Origin: Ruixingdingia sedimenti
Lineage (GTDB): Bacteria > Pseudomonadota > Alphaproteobacteria > Rhodobacterales > Rhodobacteraceae
DNA length: 64,000 nucleotides
Reading direction: 5' to 3'
Assembly: GCF_031432425.1 (NCBI RefSeq)
Contig: NZ_JAVKPH010000005.1
Location: 124,001 to 188,000 of the forward strand
The number at the start of each line of letters is the position of its first letter. Position 1 is the stretch's first letter. The position numbers were made by a program, and so were the translations under genes. Below the pieces are notes generated by a model. The model searched no databases and had not been told where the DNA came from. It worked only from the letters and a program-made list of their open reading frames with translations. Shown here piece by piece: positions 25,693 through 33,964 of the stretch.

Positions 25693-26508
25693 ATGACAAA
25701 AGATGTCGCTGAAACGCCAGATCTGCGCTTCGACCCCAGTGGGGCGGCCTTCGTGCTGGATCCGGGCCGCCCGGTGCTGGCGCATGGCCGCGATCTGGCG
25801 GCGGGCGCCCATGTCGCGCCCCATGCCCATCCGCGCGGCCAGCTTCTGTGGGCCGCCGAGGGACTGTTGCGATTGACGGCCGAGGATGGCGTCTGGCTGG
25901 TGCCCCCCGGCTTCGGCATCTGGATACCCGGCGGCACGCGGCACGCGATGCGGGTGATCTCGCGGCCCGGCACCGGCGCGCGGACCCGCAATCTTTATGT
26001 CGATCCCTCCTGCCCGGCGCGCGCCGATGCGGGGGGCTGCGAGGTGCTGCCGGTCTCGGCCCTGCTGCGCGAGGTGATCCTGCGCATGGCGGACGAGGGG
26101 GACGCCGCGCGGCTGGCCCGGCTGGGCGCGGTGGCGCTGGACGAGATCGCGGCGGCGCGGCCCGCGCCGCTGGACCTGCCGGGCGGGCACGACCCGCGCC
26201 TGCGGCGGCTGACCGCGCATCTGGGCCGCCATCCCGCCGATCCCCGCCCGCTGCCCGCATTGGCCGCCGAGGCGGGCGCCAGCCCCCGCACGCTGGAGCG
26301 GCTGTTCCGCGCCGAAACCGGCCTCACCTTCCGCGACTGGCGCGGGAGGGTGCGCCTCCTGGCGGCGGTCGGGCGGCTGGAGCGGGGCGAAAGCAGCACC
26401 ACCATCGCCCATTCGCTGGGCTGGCGCAGCACCAGCGCCTTCGTCGCCGCCTTCCGCAGCCATTTCGGCAGCCCGCCGCAAAGCTGGCTTCGCGGCCGGG
26501 GAGAATGA
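25693..26508 (+). CDS. AraC-family regulator with N-terminal cupin
   Basis: A 271-residue regulator: a cupin-like sensor domain at about 20-100 (HVAPHAHPRGQLLWAAEG and WLVPPGFGIWIPGG) and a C-terminal AraC DNA-binding domain at about 175-265 with two helix-turn-helices (LPALAAEAGASPRTLERLF and STTIAHSLGWRSTSAF). It faces the SLC13 transporter gene across a 66-bp intergenic region and is the likely controller of that gene. The effector is unknown. Confidence 0.9.
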   Translation: MTKDVAETPDLRFDPSGAAFVLDPGRPVLAHGRDLAAGAHVAPHAHPRGQLLWAAEGLLRLTAEDGVWLVPPGFGIWIPGGTRHAMRVISRPGTGARTRNLYVDPSCPARADAGGCEVLPVSALLREVILRMADEGDAARLARLGAVALDEIAAARPAPLDLPGGHDPRLRRLTAHLGRHPADPRPLPALAAEAGASPRTLERLFRAETGLTFRDWRGRVRLLAAVGRLERGESSTTIAHSLGWRSTSAFVAAFRSHFGSPPQSWLRGRGE

Positions 26509-26566
26509 GCGGGATAGTGGCCGCCTGTCTTTCGCCAAACCGGTGTCCACTTTTGTCGGACAGGCT

Positions 26567-26704
26567 CTAAGGCATCAGCGCCCCGACCCCCGCCAGCAGC
26601 GTCGCGCGGGAAATCTCGTCCATATGCGACGAGACCACCCGCCCCTCGGCGTCGGTGAACAGCGTTACCGGCAGGCCCGCTGCGGTGCGGGTCACGCCTG
26701 CGGC
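26567..26704 (-). pseudogene. Remnant of a thioredoxin/TlpA-like C-terminus
   Basis: About 45 codons end in GLPVTLFTDAEGRVVSSHMDE and LAGVGAL, which resemble the cis-Pro strand and last helix of TlpA/thioredoxin-like proteins. The CxxC active-site half is missing and the frame upstream is occupied by the end of oxyR, which overlaps this fragment by 13 bp. It may be a 5'-deleted gene left when oxyR was placed here. Confidence 0.4.
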
Positions 26705-27594
26705 GCGCCCGTAGCCGCTTCCCTGACGACTTCGGCCATGGCGATCAAGTGGTCGGCAAGCGGATTCGACTTCCGCCAGATCATGCCGATGGTGCGGGCC
26801 GGGCGCGGCGCGGCCAGCCGCGAGACCGAGACGGCGGCCGAGCAGGTCTCGATCGCCACGGCCATCTGCGGGATCAGCGTGACTCCCAGGCCCGCGCCGA
26901 CCATCTGCACCAGGGTCGAGAGCGAGCTTCCCTCCAGCAGGTCGCGGGCCGGATCGGAGGACAGCTTGCAAAAGGCGATGGCCTGATCGCGGAAGCAATG
27001 CCCCTCTTCCAGCAGCAAAAGCCGCATCTCGCGCAGGTGTTCGGCATCTGGAACCGGCTTGTCCGCATCCGCCGCGGGGCGGACCAGCACGAATTCCTCG
27101 TCGAACAGCGGATATTCGGCCAGCGCCGGTTCCGACACCGGCAGCGCCACGATGGCCGCATCCAGCCGCCCGCCCAGCAGCTCCTCGACCAGCCGGGGCG
27201 TGACCGCCTCGCGCGGGCGCAGGTCCAGCAGGGGGAACCGTTCGGCCATCCGCGTGATCACACCGGGCAAGAGATAGGGCGCCACCGTCGGAATCACCCC
27301 GATCTGCACAAGGCCCGAGGGCGGGCCGAAGGAGGCGCGCACCAGCCCGCCCAGTTCGTCCACCCCGCGCAAAATGTCGCGGGCGCGCAGGGCGAAGGAT
27401 TCGCCCAGCGGGGTCAGCCGGATCTGGCGGCCGCCGCGTTCGACCAGCGCAGCGCCGAGGATCCCCTCCAACTCCTTGATCTGAAGGGACAATGCCGGCT
27501 GCGAGATCGAACAGGCCTCGGCCGCGCGGCCGAAATGGCGCTGCTCGGCCAGCACCGAGAAGTAGCGCAGGTGTTTCATGGAAATGGCGTTCAT
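26692..27594 (-). CDS. oxyR: OxyR hydrogen-peroxide-sensing LysR regulator
   Basis: A 300-residue LysR-type activator with N-terminal helix-turn-helix (LRYFSVLAEQRHFGRAAEAC) and the two redox cysteines of OxyR spaced nine residues apart, Cys200 and Cys209, in EEGHCFRDQAIAFCK, matching Cys199/Cys208 of E. coli OxyR. It is divergent from katG, the usual OxyR target, with 124 bp between. I start at the ATG at 27594, preceded by GGAG; an ATG at 27579 is also possible. Peroxide would form the disulfide and switch on katG. Confidence 0.93.
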   Translation of the reverse strand: MNAISMKHLRYFSVLAEQRHFGRAAEACSISQPALSLQIKELEGILGAALVERGGRQIRLTPLGESFALRARDILRGVDELGGLVRASFGPPSGLVQIGVIPTVAPYLLPGVITRMAERFPLLDLRPREAVTPRLVEELLGGRLDAAIVALPVSEPALAEYPLFDEEFVLVRPAADADKPVPDAEHLREMRLLLLEEGHCFRDQAIAFCKLSSDPARDLLEGSSLSTLVQMVGAGLGVTLIPQMAVAIETCSAAVSVSRLAAPRPARTIGMIWRKSNPLADHLIAMAEVVREAATGAPQA

Positions 27595-27718
27595 AAGCGC
27601 TCCATATCAGACACATTTGAAAATACGAATATGAATGATGTCGCAGCCGGACTAGAGCGATTCCAGAACGGCAGGGACCTTCCCGCCGTCGATGCCACCA
27701 CGACAACTGGAGACGGAA
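27595..27718. promoter_or_regulatory. oxyR-katG divergent promoter region
   Basis: Contains an AT-rich patch (about 27602-27640, ATAT at both ends of a 29-bp span) suited to an OxyR site and promoters in both directions. Exact boxes cannot be assigned by eye. Confidence 0.4.
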
Positions 27719-29890
27719 ATGGACGGAAACGACATCAAGGCCACCGGCAAGTGCCCGGTGATGCATGGCGGAAACACCGCCATGGGCACTTCGAACATGG
27801 ACTGGTGGCCCAATGCGCTGAACCTCGACATCCTGCACCAGCATGACGGCAAGACCAACCCGCTGAGGGATTTCGACTACCGCAGGGAAGTGCGCAAGCT
27901 GGATTTCGACGCGGTGAAAGCCGACCTGCACGCGCTGATGACCGACAGCCAGGACTGGTGGCCGGCCGACTGGGGCCATTACGGCGGGTTGTTCGTCCGC
28001 ATGTCCTGGCACGCGGCGGGCACCTATCGCATCGCGGACGGGCGGGGCGGCGGCGGCACCGGCAACCAGCGTTTCGCCCCGATCAACTCGTGGCCCGACA
28101 ACGTGAGCCTGGACAAGGCCCGCCGTCTGCTGTGGCCGATCAAGCAGAAATACGGCAACCGGCTGAGCTGGGCCGACCTGATCATCCTCGCCGGCACCGT
28201 GGCTTATGAGAACATGGGCCTGAAGACCTATGGCTTCGCCTATGGCCGCGAGGACATCTGGCACCCCGAGAAGGACACCTACTGGGGCGCGGAAAAGGAA
28301 TGGCTGGCGCCGCAGGACCAGCGCATGGGCGATCTGAGCGACGCCGCCTCGATGGAAAACCCGCTGGCTGCCGTGCAGATGGGTCTGATCTATGTGAACC
28401 CCGAAGGGGTGAACGGCCAGCCCGACCCGCTGAAAACCGCCGCCATGGTGCGCGAGACCTTCGCCCGCATGGCGATGGACGACGAGGAAACCGTGGCGCT
28501 GACCGCGGGCGGCCATACCGTCGGCAAATGCCATGGCAACGGCAAGGCCGACCTGCTGGGGCCGGACCCCGAGGCGGCCGATGTCTGCGAACAGGGTCTG
28601 GGCTGGACCAACCGGCACAAGTCGGGCAAGGGCCGCTATACGATGACCTCGGGCATCGAGGGCGCCTGGACCACCCATCCGACCAAATGGGACAACGGCT
28701 TTTTCCACCTGCTGTTCACCTATGACTGGGAACTGAAGAAATCCCCCGCCGGCGCGTGGCAGTGGGAACCGGTCAACATCAAGGAAGAAGACAAGCCGGT
28801 CGATGTGGAGGATCCGTCGATCCGCTACAACCCGATCATGACCGATGCCGACATGGCGATGAAGATGGACCCGGTCTACCGGGAAATCTCGCTGCGGTTC
28901 ATGGCGGATCAGGATCACTTCTCGGAAGTCTTCGCCCGCGCCTGGTTCAAGCTGACCCATCGCGACATGGGGCCGAAGGCGCGCTACATCGGCCCCGAGG
29001 CGCCGACCGAAGACCTGATCTGGCAGGATCCGGTTCCCGCAGGCAATGCCGGCTACAACATCGCCGGGTTGAAGGCGCGCATCGCGGACAGCGGACTTTC
29101 CGTGGCCGAGATGGTCTCGACCGCCTGGGATTCGGCCCGCACCTTCCGGGGCTCGGACAAGCGCGGCGGCGCCAATGGCGCGCGCATCCGTCTGGCCCCG
29201 CAGAAGGACTGGGAAGGCAACGAACCGGCGCGCCTGCAAAAGGTGCTGGCGGTGCTGGAGCCTCTGGCGGCCGAATTCGGCGCCAGCGTGGCCGATACCA
29301 TCGTGCTGGCGGGCAATGTCGGCGTGGAACTGGCCGCGAAGGCCGCGGGCTTCCCGATCGAGGTACCCTTCGCGCCGGGCCGCGGTGATGCCACCGATGC
29401 GATGACCGACGCGGCCAGCTTTGCGGTGCTGGAGCCGATCCATGACGGCTACCGCAACTGGCTGAAGAAGGACTATGTGGTTGCCCCCGAGGAACTGATG
29501 CTGGACCGCACCCAGCTGATGGGCCTGACCGCGCCGGAAATGGTGGTGCTGGTGGGCGGGATGCGCGCCATGGGCACCAATCACGGCGGCACGAAGCACG
29601 GCGTGTTCACCGACCGCGCGGGCGCGCTGACGACCGACTTCTTCGTCAACCTGACCGACATGGCGAACACCTGGGCCAGGGCCGGGGACCACTACGAGAT
29701 CCGCGACCGCAAGACCGGCGCGGTGAAGTGGACGGCAACGCGGATGGATCTGGTGTTCGGGTCCAACTCGATCCTGCGCGCCTATGCCGAAGTCTATGCG
29801 CAGGCCGACAACGGCGGCCGCTTCGTGCGCGACTTTGCGGCGGCCTGGGCCAAGGTGATGAACGCCGACCGCTTCGATCTGGTGGCATGA
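27719..29890 (+). CDS. katG: Catalase-peroxidase KatG
   Basis: A 723-residue bifunctional catalase-peroxidase, full length for the family. The N-terminal haem domain has the distal triad Arg94, Trp97 and His98 (VRMSWHAAGTYR); YVNPEG carries the Tyr of the Met-Tyr-Trp adduct; LTAGGHTVGKCHG supplies the proximal His region. The C-terminal half is the usual degenerate second peroxidase copy. The start at 27719 follows GGAGACGG; an in-frame ATG at 27692 would add nine residues. It is transcribed away from oxyR and is followed by a strong terminator. Confidence 0.97.
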   Translation: MDGNDIKATGKCPVMHGGNTAMGTSNMDWWPNALNLDILHQHDGKTNPLRDFDYRREVRKLDFDAVKADLHALMTDSQDWWPADWGHYGGLFVRMSWHAAGTYRIADGRGGGGTGNQRFAPINSWPDNVSLDKARRLLWPIKQKYGNRLSWADLIILAGTVAYENMGLKTYGFAYGREDIWHPEKDTYWGAEKEWLAPQDQRMGDLSDAASMENPLAAVQMGLIYVNPEGVNGQPDPLKTAAMVRETFARMAMDDEETVALTAGGHTVGKCHGNGKADLLGPDPEAADVCEQGLGWTNRHKSGKGRYTMTSGIEGAWTTHPTKWDNGFFHLLFTYDWELKKSPAGAWQWEPVNIKEEDKPVDVEDPSIRYNPIMTDADMAMKMDPVYREISLRFMADQDHFSEVFARAWFKLTHRDMGPKARYIGPEAPTEDLIWQDPVPAGNAGYNIAGLKARIADSGLSVAEMVSTAWDSARTFRGSDKRGGANGARIRLAPQKDWEGNEPARLQKVLAVLEPLAAEFGASVADTIVLAGNVGVELAAKAAGFPIEVPFAPGRGDATDAMTDAASFAVLEPIHDGYRNWLKKDYVVAPEELMLDRTQLMGLTAPEMVVLVGGMRAMGTNHGGTKHGVFTDRAGALTTDFFVNLTDMANTWARAGDHYEIRDRKTGAVKWTATRMDLVFGSNSILRAYAEVYAQADNGGRFVRDFAAAWAKVMNADRFDLVA

Positions 29891-29898
29891 ACGGTGCC

Positions 29899-29921
29899 GG
29901 CCCCTTCCTCTGGAAGGGGCC
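29899..29921 (+). terminator. Terminator after katG
   Basis: Perfect 10-bp stem GGCCCCTTCC/GGAAGGGGCC with a 3-base loop, followed by GTTTCCCTT. It lies between convergent katG and nsrR and can serve both strands. Confidence 0.8.
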
Positions 29922-29942
29922 GTTTCCCTTGGGGGAAGGGCC

Positions 29943-30425
29943 TTACGAAGGCTGCAACTCCCGCGTCCGGTCGCAGGACGCCTTCAGGTTTTCCGACAGG
30001 TCGAGCAGGCTGTTCAATCCGCAGTTGCCTTTCACCAGATCGGCCAGCGTCACCATGTCCAGCTCGTGAAAGAACGCCTCGACCGCGCGCGTCAGGTAAG
30101 AGCGCAGCCGGCAGGTCGCGGACAGCGGGCAGGTGTTGGTCGCGGGATCGAAACATTCCGCGAAACGGCTGTTGTCCTCGAACACCCGGAACGCCCGGCC
30201 GATGGACACCTGATGGACCGGATGCGCCAGCCGGATGCCGCCGGTGCGGCCGCGGATGGTTTCGACGAAGCCGTTTTCCTGAAGCAGGTTCACCACCTGC
30301 AACAGGTGATTGACCGAGGCATTGCACCGTTCGGCGATCTCGGCGGTGCGGACGGTGCGGCCCTCGTTGACCGCGCAGAACATCAGGACGCGGATCGCGA
30401 GGTTGGTTCGGGTGGTGATGCGCAT
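29943..30425 (-). CDS. nsrR: Rrf2-family iron-sulfur regulator, NsrR-like
   Basis: A 160-residue Rrf2 repressor with winged helix (LAIRVLMFCA, NHLLQVVNLLQENGFVETIRGR) and three C-terminal cysteines, Cys91, Cys99 and Cys105, placed as in NO-sensing NsrR proteins that hold a labile iron-sulfur cluster. I start at 30425 (MRITTRTNLA); an ATG ten codons earlier adds a non-conserved leader. It is divergent from the cydDCABX cluster. A role in NO-responsive control of the NO-resistant cytochrome bd oxidase is a reasonable inference. IscR and other Rrf2 members are less likely because of the cysteine spacing. Confidence 0.82.
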   Translation of the reverse strand: MRITTRTNLAIRVLMFCAVNEGRTVRTAEIAERCNASVNHLLQVVNLLQENGFVETIRGRTGGIRLAHPVHQVSIGRAFRVFEDNSRFAECFDPATNTCPLSATCRLRSYLTRAVEAFFHELDMVTLADLVKGNCGLNSLLDLSENLKASCDRTRELQPS

Positions 30426-30481
30426 GAAAGTCTCATCGGTTCTGCGGCTTTCCATCCTTGCACGGACAGGCCCGGATGTAA

Positions 30482-30495
30482 CTGATCTGGATCAG
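30482..30495. promoter_or_regulatory. FNR-like box upstream of cydD
   Basis: CTGAT-CTGG-ATCAG is a perfect palindrome one base per side from the FNR consensus TTGAT-N4-ATCAA, in the nsrR-cydD divergent region. Confidence 0.5.
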
Positions 30496-30516
30496 GACAC
30501 CGGAATGCCGGAAGGT

Positions 30517-30543
30517 ATAAGTCGTATGTCGTTCGTCACTTAT
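30517..30543. promoter_or_regulatory. 27-bp motif shared by cydD and cydA promoters, cydD copy
   Basis: Pattern ATAASTCGTAT-N10-ACTTAT. Ends form the inverted repeat ATAAGT/ACTTAT. It stops 19 bp before the cydD start and matches the copy at 33835-33861 in length and ends. It is a candidate operator for the adjacent Rrf2 regulator. Confidence 0.5.
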
Positions 30544-30562
30544 CTTAAGGCCGGGATGATCG

Positions 30563-32203
30563 ATGCGGCGCGATCCTGATCCGCTTGCGCGACTGGTGCA
30601 GCCCGTTTCGCGGGTGCTGCGGCAGGGGTCGGCGCTGACCGTGCTATCCGGCCTGGTCTGGCCCGCACAGGCGGCGCTGGTCGCCACGGCCTTCGGCAGG
30701 CTTGTGGCGGGCCAGCCCGTCGGCATCGGCGGTCTGGCCGCGGCATATGTCGTGCTGGGGCTGGTGCGGGCCTGGCTCGGCATGGCGGCCGACCGCAAGG
30801 CGCAGGCGGCGGCAGAGACGCTGACCGCCGGGCTGCGGGCCGAGATCGTGGCGGGCGAGGCCGCGCGTTCCGGTGCCGGGGCTGCCGGCGGGGCCGGTGC
30901 GGTGGCCGCGCTGGCCGCCGAGAAGCTGGAGGCGCTGGTGCCCTGGCTGACCCGCTACGCCCCCGCGCGGCTGCGGGTGGCGGTGCTGCCGCCGGTGATT
31001 CTGGCGCTGAGCCTTTGGTTTTCCTGGGCGGCGGGGCTGGTGCTGTTGATCTCGGGGCCGCTGATCCCGGTTTTCATGGCGCTGGTCGGCCTTGCGGCGC
31101 GAGAGACCAGCGAACGGCAGATGGCGCGGATCGGCAGCCTGAACGACCTGCTGGTCGACCGGCTTTCGGCGCTGGCCGACATCCGCCTCTTGGGCGCGGG
31201 CGATGCGGTGGCGCGGGATTTCGCCACGCAGGCGGGCGGCCTGCGCCGCGACACGATGGCGGTGCTGCGGCTGGCCTTCCTGTCCTCGACCGTGCTGGAA
31301 CTCTTCGCCGCGGTCGGTGTGGCGATGATGGCGGTCTGGGTCGGCTTTTCCCTGTTGGGCGTCGTGAGCTTCGGCACGTGGGGTGCGCCTCTGGCCCCGG
31401 AAGCCGGGATATTCCTGTTGCTGCTGGCGCCCGACTTCTATCAGCCGATGCGCGATCTGGCCGCCGCGTGGCACGACAAGGCCGCGGCCGAGGCGGTCGC
31501 GGCCGAACTGGCGGCTCGGGCCGCTACACAGACCCCGTCCCTGCCGGGCAGGGGCGAGAGGGTGGCACCCCTAGCTGGCCCCGCTTCGATCACTCTGGCG
31601 GGTTGCCGTGCGGCCCATGGCCTGCGCCTGCCGGACATGGCCATCGCCCCGGGCGAGGCGGTGGCGCTGGTCGGCCCATCCGGCGCGGGCAAGACCACGG
31701 TGTTGCGGTTGATGGCCGGGTTGAGCCTGCCGTGCGATGGCGAGGTTCGGGTAGCCGGGCAGACGCTGACCTCGGACAATGCAGATGCCTGGCGGGCACG
31801 GATCGGCTGGATGCCGCAATCGGTGCATTTCCTGAACGCCAGCCTGCGCGCCAACCTGACTTTGGGCCGCGCGGGCGATGTGGCCGCCGCACTGGCCGGA
31901 TCCGCCGCGGCCGGGGTCGTGACCCGGCTGCCCGGCGGGTTGACAGCCCGGCTGGGCGAGACCGGCGGCGGGTTGTCGGGCGGCGAGGCGCGGCGGATGA
32001 CGCTGGCCCGCGCGCTGCACGGCGCGCCCGACGTGATCCTGGCCGACGAGCCGACGGCCGATCTGGATGCCGGGACCGCCGGGGCGGTGGCCGAGGGCCT
32101 GCTGGCCGCGAACCGGCGCGGCGCGACGCTTGTCGTCGCCACCCACGACAGGAACCTTGCCGCCCGCATGGACCGCATCATCCGGCTGGAGGGCACGGCA
32201 TGA
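30563..32203 (+). CDS. cydD: CydD thiol-exporting ABC half-transporter
   Basis: A 546-residue permease-ATPase of the CydDC exporter, which sends glutathione/cysteine to the periplasm and is required for assembly of cytochrome bd. Six transmembrane helices occupy about 1-310; the ATPase has Walker A GPSGAGKTT, signature LSGGEARRMTLARAL and Walker B VILADEPTADLD. First gene of the cyd cluster, preceded by an FNR-like box and the shared 27-bp motif, and coupled to cydC by an ATGA overlap. Confidence 0.92.
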   Translation: MRRDPDPLARLVQPVSRVLRQGSALTVLSGLVWPAQAALVATAFGRLVAGQPVGIGGLAAAYVVLGLVRAWLGMAADRKAQAAAETLTAGLRAEIVAGEAARSGAGAAGGAGAVAALAAEKLEALVPWLTRYAPARLRVAVLPPVILALSLWFSWAAGLVLLISGPLIPVFMALVGLAARETSERQMARIGSLNDLLVDRLSALADIRLLGAGDAVARDFATQAGGLRRDTMAVLRLAFLSSTVLELFAAVGVAMMAVWVGFSLLGVVSFGTWGAPLAPEAGIFLLLLAPDFYQPMRDLAAAWHDKAAAEAVAAELAARAATQTPSLPGRGERVAPLAGPASITLAGCRAAHGLRLPDMAIAPGEAVALVGPSGAGKTTVLRLMAGLSLPCDGEVRVAGQTLTSDNADAWRARIGWMPQSVHFLNASLRANLTLGRAGDVAAALAGSAAAGVVTRLPGGLTARLGETGGGLSGGEARRMTLARALHGAPDVILADEPTADLDAGTAGAVAEGLLAANRRGATLVVATHDRNLAARMDRIIRLEGTA

Positions 32204-33864
32204 AACATCTGGCGCCGATCCTGCGGCTGATCCTGCGCGACCAGCGCCCGGCGCTTTTGCGCGGTGCCACACTGGCGCTGGCAGTGCTGCTGGCAGGGGT
32301 GGCGCTCTTGGGTCTGTCGGGCTGGTTCATCACCGCCGCCGCGGCTGCGGGTCTGGCCGGGGCGGGGGCCGTGTTCGACGTGTTCCGCCCCTCTGCCGGG
32401 GTGCGGTTCCTGGCATTGGGGCGCACGGCGGCGCGCTATGGCGAGCGGCTTTTGACCCATGACGCGGTGTTGCGCGGGCTGGAAAGCCTGCGTTTGCAGG
32501 TGCTGCGCGGGTTTCTTGCCGCCCCTTGGCAGCGGATGGCGCGGATCCGCAGTGCGCAGGCGCTGAACAGGCTGACGGCGGATGTCGATGCGCTGGACGG
32601 CCTCGTGCTGCGGCTGGTTTTGCCGCTGGCGGCGGGTCTGGCGGCGCTGGCCATCACCTTCGTCCTGCTGTGGTGGCTGGTCGGGCTGGCGGTCGCTCTC
32701 TGGATCTGTGTCGGCTGGCTGGCGGCGGGTGGGGCGATCCTGTGGCTGGCGGGTCGAACCGCGCTTGGCCCCTCGCGGCGGATCGAGGCGGCGGCGCAGG
32801 CATTCCGTTCGCGCCTCATCGACCTGATCCGCGCGCGCGACGATCTGGCGGTCTACGGGCTGCTGCAACGGCAGGCCGGGGCGGTGCTGGCGGCGGACAA
32901 TCGCCGCCATGCGCTGCGCCGCATCCTCGACCGGGCCGACCGGCGGGCAGGGGCGGCGCTGATGGCGGTCTCGGCCCTGATCGGCGGCGGCGCGCTCTGG
33001 CTCGGCGGCACGCTTGCGCAATCCGGCGAAATCACTCCCGCCGCGGCGGCGCTCGGCTTCTTCGCGACGCTCGCGCTTTTCGAGGCGGTCGCGCCGGTAC
33101 GCCGCGCGCTGGCCGATCTGGGCCGAATGACCGATGCCGCCCGGCGGATCGGCCCCTCGCTGACCCCGCCGCCTGCCGCCGCCGTTCAGGATGCCGGCCA
33201 TGCAGGCCCCGGCCTGTCCTGCGACGGTCTCTGGCTGAAACCGGCCGGTGGCGGCGGCTGGCTGGTCCGCGACCTGTCGCTTGCCGTCGCGCCGGGCGAG
33301 ACCGTGGCCCTGACCGGGCCGAGCGGTTGCGGCAAGTCCACCGTCCTTCTGGCGCTGGCGGGGCTGCACCCGATCGCGCGGGGCCGGGTTGCGATCGGTG
33401 GGCGCGGCCTTGCCGGGATGGACGAGGCGACGTTGCGCGACCGCCTCACGCTCTTGCCGCAACGCTCGGCCCTGCTGGCGGGGACTGTGGCCGGGAACCT
33501 GCGCCTCGCCTGCCCGGACGCCCCGGATGCGGATCTGTGGCAGGCGCTGGAGGCCGTCCGTCTGGCCGATCCGCTGCGGGCCCGGGGGGGGCTGGATCTT
33601 TGGATCGGACCGGGGGGTGCTGGCCTTTCGGGCGGAGAAGGACGGCGCCTTGCGCTGGCCCGGGCGCTGTTGCGGCGGCCCGATGTGCTGCTGCTGGACG
33701 AGCCGACCGAGGGCCTCGACGCGCCGACCTCGGGGTCCGTGCTTGCGGGCATTCGCCACCTTGCGCCGCAAGCCGCCATCCTGATGGCGTCCCACCGCGC
33801 GGCGGAAACCGCCTTTGCCGACCGGCGTATCCAAATAACTCGTATAGTTGATGCGACTTATTGA
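32200..33864 (+). CDS. cydC: CydC thiol-exporting ABC half-transporter
   Basis: Partner half of CydDC, 554 residues, starting at the ATG overlapping the cydD stop. LSGWFITAAAAAGLAGAGAVFD is typical of CydC. ATPase motifs: GPSGCGKST, LSGGEGRRLALARALL and LLLDEPTEGLD. Its last codons hold the 27-bp motif (33835-33861) and part of an FNR box, so cydA has its own promoter elements embedded in the cydC end. Confidence 0.92.
   Translation: MKHLAPILRLILRDQRPALLRGATLALAVLLAGVALLGLSGWFITAAAAAGLAGAGAVFDVFRPSAGVRFLALGRTAARYGERLLTHDAVLRGLESLRLQVLRGFLAAPWQRMARIRSAQALNRLTADVDALDGLVLRLVLPLAAGLAALAITFVLLWWLVGLAVALWICVGWLAAGGAILWLAGRTALGPSRRIEAAAQAFRSRLIDLIRARDDLAVYGLLQRQAGAVLAADNRRHALRRILDRADRRAGAALMAVSALIGGGALWLGGTLAQSGEITPAAAALGFFATLALFEAVAPVRRALADLGRMTDAARRIGPSLTPPPAAAVQDAGHAGPGLSCDGLWLKPAGGGGWLVRDLSLAVAPGETVALTGPSGCGKSTVLLALAGLHPIARGRVAIGGRGLAGMDEATLRDRLTLLPQRSALLAGTVAGNLRLACPDAPDADLWQALEAVRLADPLRARGGLDLWIGPGGAGLSGGEGRRLALARALLRRPDVLLLDEPTEGLDAPTSGSVLAGIRHLAPQAAILMASHRAAETAFADRRIQITRIVDATY
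33835..33861. promoter_or_regulatory. 27-bp motif shared by cydD and cydA promoters, cydA copy
   Basis: Matches the cydD copy as ATAASTCGTAT-N10-ACTTAT, with the same 27-base length. It overlaps the 3' coding end of cydC and touches the FNR box that begins at 33861. Confidence 0.5.
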
Positions 33865-33874
33865 CATGGATCAA
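33861..33874. promoter_or_regulatory. FNR box upstream of cydA
   Basis: TTGAC-ATGG-ATCAA differs from the FNR consensus TTGAT-N4-ATCAA by one base. It lies 90 bp before cydA and suggests oxygen-responsive control by an FnrL-type protein. Confidence 0.7.
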
Positions 33875-33964
33875 TGTGCGGCAGCGCCATCGCGTAAAGA
33901 AACATGCAAGAAACAGAATGTCTGAGAATCCGGGGGCACCTCCCCGAAAACTGGAGCGGAAGAC

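Noticed and set aside
26509..26566. Possible small element or att-like site with a TGTCCACTTTTGTCGGACA dyad
   Set aside because: The near dyad is short, no matching copy was seen elsewhere in the window, and no integrase gene is near.
26958..26980. Extra TTGCAAA-like sequence as a PccR site
   Set aside because: It lies inside the oxyR coding region and lacks a paired half-site.
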